Source: Paenibacillus tarimensis (GTDB lineage Bacteria > Bacillota > Bacilli > Paenibacillales > Paenibacillaceae). Taken from it: DNA of 64,000 nucleotides. Below are positions 8,008 through 18,900 of this stretch, one piece after another. The number at the start of each line of letters is the position of its first letter. The stretch's first letter is position 1. The translations under genes were made by a program, and so were the position numbers. The stretch spans positions 217,505 to 281,504 of the forward strand of contig NZ_JAKGAO010000013.1 in the NCBI RefSeq assembly GCF_021532315.1, written 5' to 3'. The notes beneath the pieces were generated by a model. It did no database searches. It worked only from the letters and a program-made list of their open reading frames with translations, and was not told the origin of the DNA.

Positions 8008-9621
8008 TTATTCTCCGTACAAAATATACTGTGCAATGTTCTTGCTGTGGTCGCCCACACGCTCCAGATTGCTCAGGATGTCCAGGAAGACAGCACCTGA
8101 GTTACCGGTGCACAGATTCTGGTTCAGACGCTGAATGTGGCCCTTGCGGTACATCACTTCCATCCTGTCCAGCTCCGCTTCATAAGCAAGCACCTGCTCA
8201 GCTGCTTCCCTGTCTCCATGCTCAAGCGCGTACAAGGCCCGCTCGACCGTCTTATCGGCCAGCTCAAGCATGTCCCGCAGATTTTGCATCGCATCCTCGG
8301 AGAAGTCAACCTTATTCGTCACACTGAATTCCGACAGCTCTACGATATTCTCGGCATGATCTCCAATCCGCTCAATATCATTAATCGTCTGCATCAGCAC
8401 AGAAGCTTTCTCGGATTCACCCTCCGGAAGCCCGTTCTGCTGAATCTTGACCATGTATTCCGTGATCTTGCGGTCCAGTTCGTTGATTAGCTGTTCCTTC
8501 TGCATCGCCAGGCTTGCCACCTTCGGATCACGTCCGAAGAAGAAGGAAGATGCGTCGTTCAAGGTTTCCCGTGCATATCCGCCCATACGAATAATCTCAT
8601 GCTGGGCTTGTCCCAGTGCGACCGATGGTGTGGCCAGCAAGCGCGGATCAAGAAACTTCGGCTTGAATTCCAGCTCCTGCATGCTGCCCGGAATAAGCCG
8701 GGTCACGATCCACGCCAGCACCGGAATCAGCGGCAGGAAGATTATCGTGTTGGTGACATTAAACAGGCCATGTGCGTAGGCGATCTGCATACGGATATTC
8801 ACATCCTCGCCCAGCCAGACCACCAGGTTATAAACCAGCGGCAGAGCAAGCGTAAAGATAATAGTTCCGCATACGTTAAATATAACGTGGACCAAAGCCG
8901 CCCTCTTTGCCGCAACTGTTGCGCCTATTGAAGCCAGAACAGCTGTAATGGTCGTACCGATGTTATCGCCGAATAGAACCGGCAGTGCTGCCTTCAGGTT
9001 AATCATGCCTTCGTCCGCGATTGTTTGAAGAATACCGATTGTGGCACTCGAGCTCTGTACAATCATCGTAAATACGGTGCCGACAATGACCCCCAATACG
9101 GGATTGTGCGACAGATCGACCATAAAGTTGCTGAATACATCAAGCTTGCTAAGCGGTTTAAGCCCACCGCCCATGATGGATAGACCCAGGAACAGCGTGC
9201 CGAAACCGAATACAATCTGTCCTATGTACTGATATCTCTTCTTGCTGATAAAGAACAGGAAGAATGCACCCACCGCGATAATCGGCAGCGCGTAATTCTC
9301 AATCTTGATCCCCACAATAAAAGCCGTCATGGTGGTACCGATATTGGCCCCCATAATGACGCCTATTGCCTGCCTCAGGGTCATCAGGCCTGCGTTAACA
9401 AGTCCAATCGCCATAACCGTCGTTCCGGTGGAAGTCTGAATCAAGATGGTTACGACAATACCCACCAGCACGCCGAGCAGTGGATTAGACGTATAGGTCG
9501 CCAGCAGATTTCTCATCTTGTCCCCTGCGGTCTTTTGCAAGCCTTCGGACATATACTTGATACCGAACAGGAAAATACCGAGTCCTCCGACAAACTTAAA
9601 TATCAGATCCTGCCAATCCAT
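8008..9621 (-). CDS. Na/Pi cotransporter family protein with PhoU-like C-terminus
   Basis: A 537-residue membrane protein of the NptA/YjbB Na+-dependent phosphate transporter family. The N-terminal two-thirds hold two inverted Na/Pi repeats, each with a glutamine-serine or glutamine-threonine signature (LIQTSTGTTVMAIG and IVQSSSATIGILQ) and glycine-rich GANIGTT / GDNIGTT loops. Residues about 345-535 form a helical PhoU-like domain (NDIERIGDHAENI, NLERVGDHSKNI). The ATG follows GGGAGGCAGC. This domain order is normal for Firmicutes. It may import or export phosphate; the direction cannot be read from sequence. It is monocistronic with its own terminator. Confidence 0.92.
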   Translation of the reverse strand: MDWQDLIFKFVGGLGIFLFGIKYMSEGLQKTAGDKMRNLLATYTSNPLLGVLVGIVVTILIQTSTGTTVMAIGLVNAGLMTLRQAIGVIMGANIGTTMTAFIVGIKIENYALPIIAVGAFFLFFISKKRYQYIGQIVFGFGTLFLGLSIMGGGLKPLSKLDVFSNFMVDLSHNPVLGVIVGTVFTMIVQSSSATIGILQTIADEGMINLKAALPVLFGDNIGTTITAVLASIGATVAAKRAALVHVIFNVCGTIIFTLALPLVYNLVVWLGEDVNIRMQIAYAHGLFNVTNTIIFLPLIPVLAWIVTRLIPGSMQELEFKPKFLDPRLLATPSVALGQAQHEIIRMGGYARETLNDASSFFFGRDPKVASLAMQKEQLINELDRKITEYMVKIQQNGLPEGESEKASVLMQTINDIERIGDHAENIVELSEFSVTNKVDFSEDAMQNLRDMLELADKTVERALYALEHGDREAAEQVLAYEAELDRMEVMYRKGHIQRLNQNLCTGNSGAVFLDILSNLERVGDHSKNIAQYILYGE

Positions 9622-9898
9622 TCCGCTGCCTCCCTAAAATATAGAAACCCTAGCTTTGAAGCCTATCGTTTCCGTTTCTGACCCGTTTCATCCCATGTAA
9701 CCAATAGAACTTTCGACATCGCTCGAATGCTATTGTCACCAAGTCACAATTTCCATAATAATAAGTCGGATGAGGAAGCGCAACAAAATCTTAATAATTT
9801 CTTTACAATTTCCTTCATATCGACAAATCCGTCTGTTTTTCACGCAGTAATTAATGCATTCCAATGATATTACTATGTACTTGTCCGCAATTCCCCTG
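9622..9898. other. Intergenic region upstream of Na/Pi gene with possible PhoP-box repeats
   Basis: This holds the promoter region of the Na/Pi gene. At 9791-9819 the plus strand reads TTAATA, TTTACA and TTCATA spaced by 5 and 6 bases, resembling tandem TT(A/C/T)ACA half-sites of PhoP boxes. They point away from the Na/Pi gene and lie about 170 bases from its start, so a role is uncertain. No gene is seen here; an 83-codon minus frame overlapping the next gene is judged spurious. Confidence 0.35.
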
Positions 9899-9928
9899 CA
9901 AAAACCGCCAATGTCTGCACACTGGCGG
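9899..9928 (-). terminator. Intrinsic terminator after hypothetical gene 9954-10325
   Basis: CCGCCA (9905-9910) pairs with TGGCGG (9923-9928) with further pairing inside. On the minus strand it is followed by TTTTTGCA. It lies 26 bases past the stop. Confidence 0.75.
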
Positions 9929-9953
9929 CCTGCCTGCCCTATTAAATCCTTTC

Positions 9954-10325
9954 TTATTTGAAAATAAATCTGCCAACCAGCGGCCAAATGTAACGCAGCA
10001 TACCCAGGCCGATCTTAATAGTCGGCCAGGCCCGGCCGACTAGGCCAAACATACCTGGCAAAGCCCCGCCAGCAGCACCCGCTGCTGAAGGGGCACCTAG
10101 CGCCCCGCCGAGCAGAGTGCCGAGGAAACCGGATATCTGGGCTTGATCTCGCTTGCCTCCCTTTCCCGTCACACGGCCTTCCCCGCGTATGCCAGCCAAT
10201 ACAAGCTCCCCATCCTTCACACCAACTATACGGCCAATATAATACTGACCGTTCCTCAGCGTTACGCCGACCACCTGACCCATAAGCCGCTGAACATACT
10301 GAGCCTCCGGATGCATGAGTATCAT
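9954..10325 (-). CDS. Small hypothetical protein with Sm/SH3-like N-terminal strand region
   Basis: A 123-residue protein, not recognised as a named family. Residues 14-45 (VQRLMGQVVGVTLRNGQYYI and on to VKDGELVLAG) look like a small beta-barrel of Sm or SH3 type. The middle (60-95) is a Gly/Ala-rich low-complexity stretch, and the C-terminus (about 96-123) is hydrophobic and aromatic with Arg/Lys, possibly a membrane or coat-associated tail. The ATG at 10325 is preceded by GGGAG at 9 bases; another ATG lies three codons later. It is monocistronic, divergent from the cyclophilin gene, with its own terminator. Small surface or spore-layer proteins often look like this, but nothing here proves such a role. 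Confidence 0.72.
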   Translation of the reverse strand: MILMHPEAQYVQRLMGQVVGVTLRNGQYYIGRIVGVKDGELVLAGIRGEGRVTGKGGKRDQAQISGFLGTLLGGALGAPSAAGAAGGALPGMFGLVGRAWPTIKIGLGMLRYIWPLVGRFIFK

Positions 10326-10417
10326 ACTGAATCACTCCCGTCTTCTTGCAGCTTATATCACTTACTATATGCCTCAGAGGCTCAGCTGCCTGTTCGAATG
10401 GACGGGGCCCGGCTAAT

Positions 10418-10447
10418 TTGTACCATTACCCGGCCAGGCCGTATAAT
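10418..10447 (+). promoter_or_regulatory. Probable promoter of cyclophilin gene
   Basis: TTGTAC (10418-10423) and TATAAT (10442-10447), 18 bases apart, lie 41 bases before the preferred ATG at 10488. Confidence 0.5.
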
Positions 10448-10487
10448 AAGTTAGTCTAACACTTCAATTAAGGTGGGCTTATACGAC

Positions 10488-11183
10488 ATGAACACTCAAA
10501 CACACAGATGGATTCAGCCTCTGCTCATTGCCGCCCTCGTGTTGCTGTTGACGGCTGCCGCAGGCTGCGGGCCAAGGCCGGAGACCAGTGACGGAACCGA
10601 TGGTCAAAACAATGCAGGAGTTCCAGCTAGTGCCGGGCAGATCGACGAGACCGCTCCCCATCCAGTCGTCACAATCCAGATGAAGGACGGCGGTATGATT
10701 AAGGTCCAGCTGTACCCTGAGGTCGCCAAGAATTCAGTGGACAATTTCATCTCCCTTGCGAGTAAAGGCTTCTACAATGGGACGGTCTTTCACCGCGTCA
10801 TACCAGGATTCATGATTCAGGGCGGAGATCCTGACGGGAATGGAAGAGGGGGGCCCGGCTACAGCATCAAAGGTGAATTTATTAAGAACGGGTATCAGAA
10901 CAATTTGCAGCACACTCGCGGGATAATTTCCATGGCACGATTGGGCTCATCTTACGATTCCGCCGGATCCCAGTTCTTCATTATGGTCGCGGATGCCTCC
11001 CATCTGGACGGCGAGTATGCTGCTTTTGGAGCTGTAACCGAAGGGATGGAGACGGTGGATGCCATCGTCAACCTGCCGGCAGGAGCTAATAACCGTCCGG
11101 CAGACCCGCCTGTGATGGAAAAGGTAACGGTTGAGCTTAACGGCTATCAGGCTGAGGAGCCTCAGACGACTGGACAGCCATAA
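10488..11183 (+). CDS. Cyclophilin-type peptidyl-prolyl isomerase lipoprotein
   Basis: A 231-residue extracytoplasmic prolyl isomerase that speeds cis-trans isomerisation during folding outside the membrane. A hydrophobic signal segment ends in LTAAAGC, a lipobox-like site, so the protein is probably lipid-anchored. The cyclophilin domain covers about residues 55-215, with the active-site motif FHRVIPGFMIQGGDP and the AGSQFFI segment. The ATG at 10488 is chosen because AAGGTGGG lies 10 bases upstream; a GTG at 10473 would start inside that site. It is a single-gene unit between a TATAAT promoter and a strong terminator. Confidence 0.92.
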   Translation: MNTQTHRWIQPLLIAALVLLLTAAAGCGPRPETSDGTDGQNNAGVPASAGQIDETAPHPVVTIQMKDGGMIKVQLYPEVAKNSVDNFISLASKGFYNGTVFHRVIPGFMIQGGDPDGNGRGGPGYSIKGEFIKNGYQNNLQHTRGIISMARLGSSYDSAGSQFFIMVADASHLDGEYAAFGAVTEGMETVDAIVNLPAGANNRPADPPVMEKVTVELNGYQAEEPQTTGQP

Positions 11184-11267
11184 GCTTTAGTCAACTGGAA
11201 TTCCTTGACTTACTATGGGTATGCCTGATATAGTTGCAGCAGATGAATAAGCACGGCTTACGACGGA

Positions 11268-11315
11268 AGCACCCGTAAGAATCGCCAATAGGCGTCTCTT
11301 ACGGGTGCTTTTTTT
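11268..11315 (+). terminator. Strong intrinsic terminator after cyclophilin gene
   Basis: AGCACCCGTAAGA (11268-11280) pairs with TCTTACGGGTGCT (11297-11309), followed by a run of T. An inner CGCC/GGCG pair extends the stem. Confidence 0.92.
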
Positions 11316-11370
11316 GTGCGTCTGCCCGCCGCTTGCTCCATCTCACAACTCAAGGAGGTGTAAGGTTATC

Positions 11371-12207
11371 ATGCCATTACTAACACTGTACAAACGGCTT
11401 GCGCAGCTCCTGTGCGCCATGCTCATTCTGCTCGTAATCCCGCTTCCGGCCGGCGCTGCGCCCATTGAATTGACAGCTTCCGTACGGGCCAGTCTTAACA
11501 AGACCATGGAAACATCCGGCCCCGAGCTCGCCGCAAGTCTGTCCAAGACCTATGAGCAGCTAGGCGCTTCAATTAAGGCAGAGCGAAGCGTGGACCAAAC
11601 CGTCAAATCGCTGCAGTACAGCAGTGAGGGAGCGCTGCTTGAAGTACGCAAGCAGATTCAGCAGGTGGGAGCTGCTCGGATTGATTTCCTTAAGAAGGAG
11701 CTTGAACAAACCAAGCAGCAGTACAAGCCCCTGCTGGCTCTCTCTCAATCTCTGTCCAAACAAGCCGCAGCTGCCAAATCCTTCGGACAAAAGGAGCTTG
11801 CAGCCGCACTGCGCTCGCAGGCAAGCCAGATCAAGCCCGCCGTCCAGCTTGCCAAGCAGGATATTAAGAACAGGGAGGCTAAGCTTAAGGCCGCCCGTGC
11901 AGAAGCGGCGGAGCGCAAGAAGCGCCTGCGCGGCATGCTTGCGGGAATTGATACGGTGAAGGTTAAGAGGAAGGCGGAGAGAAGCACAATCAGCAGCTTG
12001 TCCAAATCGCTTGCTGCGGAGTGGAGTTCAGCGAAGCAGGCGCTCCGCAAGCGCGATGGCGTTAACGCGCACAAGTCCTTGAGCAAGGCACTTGCGCTAA
12101 GCGGACAAGTCAACACCCGCAAACAGACCCTCCTTACTCTGGAACAAAGCATAGCCGATATTATCCGACTGACAAGAGCGGAGCTCGCCAGGATCAGCAG
12201 CGTATAG
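11371..12207 (+). CDS. Secreted coiled-coil protein of unknown function
   Basis: A 278-residue predicted exported protein. The signal peptide (hydrophobic LLCAMLILLVIPLPAG) ends in AGA, with cleavage before APIELT at about residue 33. The rest is almost entirely Ala/Lys/Gln/Leu-rich helix with heptad character (for example LKAARAEAAERKKRLRGM), suggesting an extended coiled coil; no Cys, enzymatic motif or membrane anchor is seen. The ATG at 11371 follows AAGGAGGTG by about 11 bases; the longer open frame starts inside the previous terminator and is rejected. Single-gene unit ended by a 16-bp perfect hairpin. Function unknown; an envelope-associated role is a guess from export and shape. Confidence 0.82.
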   Translation: MPLLTLYKRLAQLLCAMLILLVIPLPAGAAPIELTASVRASLNKTMETSGPELAASLSKTYEQLGASIKAERSVDQTVKSLQYSSEGALLEVRKQIQQVGAARIDFLKKELEQTKQQYKPLLALSQSLSKQAAAAKSFGQKELAAALRSQASQIKPAVQLAKQDIKNREAKLKAARAEAAERKKRLRGMLAGIDTVKVKRKAERSTISSLSKSLAAEWSSAKQALRKRDGVNAHKSLSKALALSGQVNTRKQTLLTLEQSIADIIRLTRAELARISSV

Positions 12208-12240
12208 GCCGCTCGAATATCCCGGGCTTAGAAAAGCAAA

Positions 12241-12279
12241 CGGCCGGCAGCAGTTCCTGGTAAGAACTGCTGCCGGCCG
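12241..12279. terminator. Bidirectional terminator between convergent genes
   Basis: A perfect 16-bp stem, CGGCCGGCAGCAGTTC (12241-12256) with GAACTGCTGCCGGCCG (12264-12279) and a 7-base loop, has T-rich flanks in both directions. It serves the secreted coiled-coil gene and the YdjO gene. Confidence 0.88.
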
Positions 12280-12287
12280 GCAAGCTT

Positions 12288-12512
12288 TTATTTAACTGCA
12301 TTCCGCACAGCGCGCTGGTCCTGATTCGTGTTAACGAGCTGGGGAAGCATCCTGGCCTCCTTGGTCATGGGCGATTGACAGAGCTGACAAGTCGGTTCAA
12401 CCGCAAAAGCAAAATTGTCTCTCATCCATCCGTTGCAGCCGTCATTGGTACACGACCAGATATCGGTCAATTCCTCGGGAACCTCTTCCACTTTCTTACG
12501 GGAATAATACAC
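12288..12512 (-). CDS. ydjO: YdjO family cold-inducible protein
   Basis: A 74-residue protein matching the YdjO family, small proteins first noted as cold-induced in Bacillus; molecular function unknown. Two cysteine pairs, CTNDGC at 21-26 and CQLC at 42-45, around the NGWMRDNFAF core suggest a small zinc ribbon. A GTG at 12512 is taken as start because GAGGAGG lies 10 bases upstream; extending to the ATG at 12635 would add 41 residues with no family resemblance. It converges on the secreted coiled-coil gene and shares its terminator. Confidence 0.85.
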   Translation of the reverse strand: MYYSRKKVEEVPEELTDIWSCTNDGCNGWMRDNFAFAVEPTCQLCQSPMTKEARMLPQLVNTNQDQRAVRNAVK

Positions 12513-12920
12513 AGCTATGCAACCTCCTCGGCTAGATTCGAATGGAATACCACAGGCGGCATTCAAACGCTTCGCCTCTCTTATACCAGCCTGGGCCGTG
12601 GGACTTGGTGTTCTGATCCCTCGTCCACCTTCCATACACTCCTATATATATGAGTGTACAGGCCAAGACAGAAATAAAAAAAATCACACCATGCGCAAGG
12701 TTTGAAAAAGCAAGCACCCTTTAAACCCCCGCCGGATGTGAGTGGATTCCATCTTTAGCTGTATCAACCATACCACAAATAAGCGAAAAAATCAAAAAAA
12801 CAAGGGGTAGCAAATGACTATTTCTCACCGGAATTCCGCTACTATCCCGTCTTCCGCCGCCTGTCTGGATACCACTTACCTGACATGTTTCCGCTTTTCC
12901 CACACTGCCTCCTTATCTAA
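12513..12920. other. Intergenic region upstream of ydjO
   Basis: No gene is seen. At 12790-12765 the minus strand shows TTGATT, 17 bases, TATGGT, a possible but distant promoter for ydjO in an A/T-rich tract. Open frames on either strand here have no ribosome binding site and no family resemblance. Confidence 0.4.
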
Positions 12921-12948
12921 AAGAAGGGGACGGCATAAAGCCGTCCCC
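12921..12948 (-). terminator. Terminator after the pectinolytic giant gene
   Basis: GGGGACGGC (12926-12934) and GCCGTCCCC (12940-12948) form a 9-bp stem with a 5-base loop. On the minus strand TTCTTTT follows. It lies 23 bases past the stop at 12971. Confidence 0.85.
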
Positions 12949-12970
12949 CTCCCGTTACTCATCAACATGC

Positions 12971-15900
12971 TTATTTGTTCAAAATCATGCGGCCCATCAT
13001 GATCAGATCCACGATTTCAATTCTGCCATCATTGTTCAGGTCATTCTTCTTAACAGCATTCCAGCCTGGCTCAGCTGAGGTAAGGCCATAGCTCTTTGCC
13101 ATTACAGCCAGATCGCCGACTGACAGCTTCCCTTCACTGTGGTCTCCCGGTGTCGTTACAAGGACAGACGCACGGAAGACTTCCATGGCCTCACTGAGCG
13201 CCTTAAGAGCTTTCTCGATTTCCTGCTGCGACGCATCTTCCTTGGCAGCAGCTGCAGCCGCGGCATCAACAGCAGCCAGCAGAGCGGCCCTGGCCCCTGC
13301 AGGGTATTGGCCTGATTGTTTTCCTTCTACCGCCTCATCATACAGCTTCTGGGCTTGCTTAATCAGCTCTGCCAGATCAGACCTGCCAGGGTGATTAACT
13401 TGAAGGATATGCGTGGTTCCCTCGAGTTCTCTTTCCTTGCCCGTCCCGCTGGCCGCAATAAGCTTGGCAACCGAAATGCCGGCAGCGCCGCTGCTTGCTT
13501 CCGGCTTCACCTGGAAAGCAAGCTTCAGCAGCCCGTCTGCCGCATTTACCGGCTCTTCGCCGATATAAGCCCCCAAGATACGAACAACCCCCGGCTGCTC
13601 AGCATCATAATCGGCTACGACGAATTGGCTGTCATCGACAGGCATTACGGAGACGAACCGGAGCCGTTCGGCATCATAGTTTATCGTAATATCCTGAGCA
13701 GCTGCCTCTTCCTTCCCTTCATGAAGTCCGTAAATCAAATCAAACGGCTGGCCAGTAGCGCTGCGCTCCGGCCCGTTCAGGGAAGGCTGAGAGCTTTTGT
13801 TATTTGGCTGGACGATAATGCGTGCTTCCGCCGTTAAGCCGCCGTCTCTTGTTACCGCAGTAATTGTGGTCTGTCCCTTCTTCACGCCTGTCACTACCCC
13901 ATCCTCGCTGACTTCTGCAATGCTGCGATCTGCAGATATCCAGGATACGTGTATGTTAGACGCACCTGCCGGAGAGATCACTGCCTTCAGTTGAAGCTGT
14001 TCACCCACCTTGATATGCGCTTTTCCCGGCTCTACGGCTATACCATTAACCGGCGCTCCCGCTCCCGCCGTGTAGATAGACGGCATAGCAGGTTTCTCCA
14101 TGCCATGGCCGAGGAAGAAGCTGGTGTGCGGCGGCTGATTGTAACCAACATTCTGCCACGCAATGGACAGACGATACTGGGAATCATGCATCAGTGTAAA
14201 AATCCGGTGGTCGGTCTCGTCAGTGGTGGTGTAAATGCGAAGCGCACTGCTGTCCTCAGTCCGCCACACCGCCTCTTCACGCCAGTCGCCGAACAGGTCG
14301 GCCTGAAGGGCCGGTGTGCCCTTCGTGTGATTGTTCGAGAACGTCCCTGATGCTGTGAGCAGGTTAACAAGCTTGCTCTGCTCGTAGTCCCATTTATCAA
14401 TCGTACCGACGCCAACGCCTGCCTCTGCATCGAAGTTATGATCCAACAGCTCTCTCAGAAGATCGCCATCCCACCAGATCGCAAAGTTAGCAGATGGAAT
14501 GGAGTCGGAAATCCGCTCTCCCTGTGCAGAATACAGTCCGCCTGTGCGGCTGTTCCAGGCACCGGAAACCGCCCAAGCCTCTGCGCCAATATGCCGGGGA
14601 TCAATATCTGCAGCTGCGCCCCGGCCGGTATCTTCACCGGTATGCACGCCCCAGAGAACCTCGCCGGTCGCTACGTCGCGCATCGAATAGCCGTATGGCG
14701 ATCCCTTGTTTTCCTGTGTGGAGAATACCTCAAGTCCAGGTCTTGCCGGATTAAGGTCGCTGACATGCAGCGCATCGCCATGCCCAAGTCCGGTGGAGTA
14801 AACGCCTGTTCCGTCGTCGTCCACCACCATGTTGCCGTAGACAATCTCATCCTTGCCGTCGCGATCCACATCCGCAACACTCAGGCTGTGGTAGCCCTGC
14901 CCCGCAAAGGAGCCATAGCCGTCATTCTTCGTATCGAAGGTCCATAGCTTCGTCAGTTCCCCGTCCCGCCAGTTATAAGCTGCCAGAACCGATCTGGTGT
15001 AGATGCCCCTGGTTATAACAAGACTAGGACGCTCACCGTCCAGGTAAGCAACAGCAGCCATCAGGCGGTCGACCCGGTTGCCATAGCCGTCTCCCCACGA
15101 ATCAACTGTTCCGCGCGGCGGCTCATAATCGGTAGTAGCCAGCGCCTTGCCTGTAAGGCCGTCAAAGATTGTCAGATACTCCGGCCCGCTCAGCACATAA
15201 CCGGAGGAGTTGCGGAAGTCCTTAGACGGGTCTCCCAGCGCATTGCCTTCCCCATCTACGGTTCCATCCGCAGTTTTCATGGCCACCTCTGCCCTGCCGT
15301 CACCATCCAGGTCATAGACCATGAACTGGGTATAGTGCGCTCCTGCCCTAATGTTGCGGCCGAGGTCAATCCGCCACAGCTGCGTACCATCGAGCTTATA
15401 GGCGTCCATGTACACATTTCCGGTATAACCCGCTTTCGAGTTGTCCTGGGAATTGCTCGGGTCCCACTTTACGATAAACTCATACTCCCCGTCACCGTCC
15501 AGATCACCTACACTGGCATCGTTAGCCCGGTAGGTATAGGGATCACCAAGCGGCGTTACGCCGTCTTCCGGCTTATTCAGCGGAATGTCCAGGCTGCTTC
15601 CTCCCCAGACCTGTGCCGTCTCCCCCACTGGCTCTTCCTTACCGTCTACAACGGCTCTTACCTCGTACACAGCATCCGTCCTGCCTTTGCGGTCGAGATA
15701 GTTCGTGCTGTCTGTCAGCGGCTTGCTGGTAAGCTTCTTGCCATTGCTGTACAGATTGAAGGCAATATTCTCAGGGTCCGTGCCCAGCATCCGCCAGCCG
15801 ACGTAGACGCCCTCATCCGTCTTCACGGCAACAAGCGCCCTTGTTAAATACTCCATCTGCCTGCTGAGAACAGTCCCCACTTCTGTCACCAGAGCTTCTG

Positions 15901-18900
15901 ACAGCGGGGATACGCCTCCCGCGTTAACGGCCGCTACCTTATAAGAATAAGGAATCGTGGTCAGCACACCGGTATCCTTAAATGTCAGCTCTGCTGTCTT
16001 GCCGATCAGCACATAGCTGCCGTTCTTATCGGCACGGAAGACCTGATAAGACAATGCTTCCGGCACCTCACGCCATGCGATTGTAATTTCATTCTTCGCA
16101 ATGGACACCACCGACAGGTTCACTGGTGCCGGCGGCTTGGCCGCATCGGGATCGGTCATGGAGACCAGGACCGGATCGGACGGAACTGATTCCAGCCCGG
16201 AGCCTTCCATCGACTCCAGCGTTGTTACTGTATACTCGTATTCGGAGCCGATGACCGCTTCATGATCCGTATAGGCAGCCTCTGCAACCTTCGCCAGCAG
16301 TACCGGAGCCGAAGCTTCTACGTCCTTACGGTAAACCCCATAACCGGCTGCGCCTTCAACCGCCGTCCAAGACAGAGTCACAGAAGGACTATCCGGGTCC
16401 AGCGATTTGGAGTCTGCCTTAAGATCACCCGGCGCCTGAATAACCGGTGTAATCTCAACGGCGTTGACAATAGAGCTTTGGTCGGCAAACAAGAAGTTCA
16501 TCCTGCCGTCCTTCACTTCAATATTGTTGAAGACCTGCTCAGTTGTGCTGGCCTTGCCGGATGAGTAAGTACCCAGATTCTTGCCTTCTATCGTGACGCT
16601 GGTACGCGCGGACGCGCCTGCCAGCATATCCCCGATCAGAACTTTAACGGAATAAATTCCGTTAGGGAGATCCACCTGGAACTCGAAACCGCCGCCGCGC
16701 ATAATGAAATCCCGCTGCAGGTCGTCGCCAGCCCCGCGGTCCCGGCCAGCCATTCCCTCCGTGGTCAGAAGGCCATAGCCGCGCTCCTCTGTATACTGCG
16801 TCTGTGGCGTGACAGCCGCATAGCCTTCTGCAACCGGGCTGGTTGTCAGACCGAAATCATACTTGAACTGCGCCTTCTTCATGCGAATGGTCAGTACGTC
16901 TGAAAGCTCCGACTCACCCAGCCCATTGACGGCTGACACACGCACCTGATATTCCTTGCCATCCTCCATGCCCCCAATCGTGATTTGCGGGACGGCTGCC
17001 GTTCCGATCAGCGTATAATCCGTGCCATCCTTCAGCTTCCTGTAGACCCGGTAAATATCTGCTCCTTCGGAAGCGTTCCAGCTCAGGGTCGCCGTAGCAT
17101 TGCTGATGCTGCCGGCCTTAAGGCCCTGCGGCTTCTCGGGCAGAGCATCCGGCGGCTCGATCCCCGTCACATAATCGGACAGCGGGAGGTTAATCTCCTT
17201 GATCGCCCCGGAAACCAGCCGCGCAAGCTGAATGGCTCCGTACTCCTGGAAGTGGGTGTTGTCCTGCACACCATTCATAAATGCCGGATAGATGCCCGGC
17301 TCCACATGGAGGAACACCGACAGCGTAGCTGCAGGACCAATGGAATCATAATAAGCCACACTCAGAGCGCTGAGATCGACGAGCGGCACCTCCAGCTCCG
17401 CCGCAACCTCCTTCATGCCCTTTACGTATTCCGGAAAGCTGACATTGAACTTGCCGGTCTCCGGATTGAAGTCTCTGCGTCCTACGGGTGTCACCAGAAT
17501 AGGAATGGCTCCCCGCTGACGCGCACCGTTCACGTAGGTTTTGAGATAATTCTTGTAATCCGGCACGGATGCATAACGCTCCGGCCTGCTGATCGTCGCA
17601 TCGTTATGACCAAACTGGATGAGGAAATAGTCATTTGGCTTGATGACACGGAAAATAGCGTCCAGTCTTCCCTGCTCAAGGAACGACTTCGTACTGCGTC
17701 CTCCGATGGCATGGTTGTGGAAGACGATGGAATCGTCGAAGAACCGGCCGATCATCTGGCCCCAGCCTGCCTCCGGCTTCCAATATTCATCATAGGTCTG
17801 AACGGTGGAGTCGCCAGCGATATAGACCTCCGGCAGACTGCCAGCCTCCCGCTCCGGGAGCTTATTCACGATCAGTCCATTCAGCTTCGGTGCCGAGCCG
17901 CTGAATTCCAGATTCAGCTGACCATCTGTCAGAGCAATCTCGAAGGTACGCTCCATATGCTCACCTGCCGCTACAGACGTGAGCTGGATTTTCTCGATTA
18001 ACTCCGCTTTGACTGCTATCTCGGACGCTTCCGCAGAATCGCCAGCGATTACCGTCACGCTGTAGTCACCATTAGGCAGATCCAGCAGAAAGGCCGTACC
18101 CGCCGGCACACTGAAATCCGATTTCAGCGCATCGCCTGTATCGAGGCTTCCCGCCCCTACCTTCTGTGGATCGGCAAAGCCATACTTCCACTCCGCGGCA
18201 TAAGCAGCCGAGGATTCCACCTTCAGATAACCCTCCGCCTGCTCACCAGGCCCAAAGTCAAACTGGTACGGCAGCGCTTCCGGGAGCGGTTGCGGCGGAT
18301 TCAGTTCCCCGCTGACTTCTGCGGTAACCGGCAGGCTTGGTTCTGATTCCTGGCCATCCAGGCCGATTGCCGTCACCCGGTACATATAGCTCATGCCCGC
18401 TTCGACCCCCGTATCCGTATAGCTTGGAGTATCCGTGCTCCCGAGCTTCTGATAGCTATCCCCTTCGTAAACCGAACGGTACACGCTGTATCCTGAAGCA
18501 GCAGGAGATTCTATCCACTTCAGGCCTACCCCTGCAACACTCGATCCCAGGACCGTGAGCCCTGTTGGAGTGGCGGGAGCTGCCGGAGGTTCAGCCTGCG
18601 CCCTCTCGATCACCACCCCGTTCACATAAGCGCCAACCCCGTTCCCGCTGAACGCCAGCTCCAGCTTTCCGCCCGTGACAGTCGCCGGGTAGGTCGCTTG
18701 CGATACCGCCTGCCGGGTACTGATCGTCCCCATCAGCTCTCCGCCAATCGTTGTACGGGTATTCGTCGTCGACGTTCCCGGCAGCAGGTCGCCGGAATAG
18801 ACGGTTACATGATAATTCCCGTCCGGAATATTAACGATAAAGGAGAATGCGCTTCCAAGAACGAAGTCAGCGGCCATATCGTCCGTATCTGTTCCGCCCC

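Noticed and set aside
9736..9987. 83-codon minus-strand frame
   Set aside because: It overlaps the 3' end of the better supported gene at 9954-10325, runs through that gene's terminator, and has no ribosome binding site or family resemblance.
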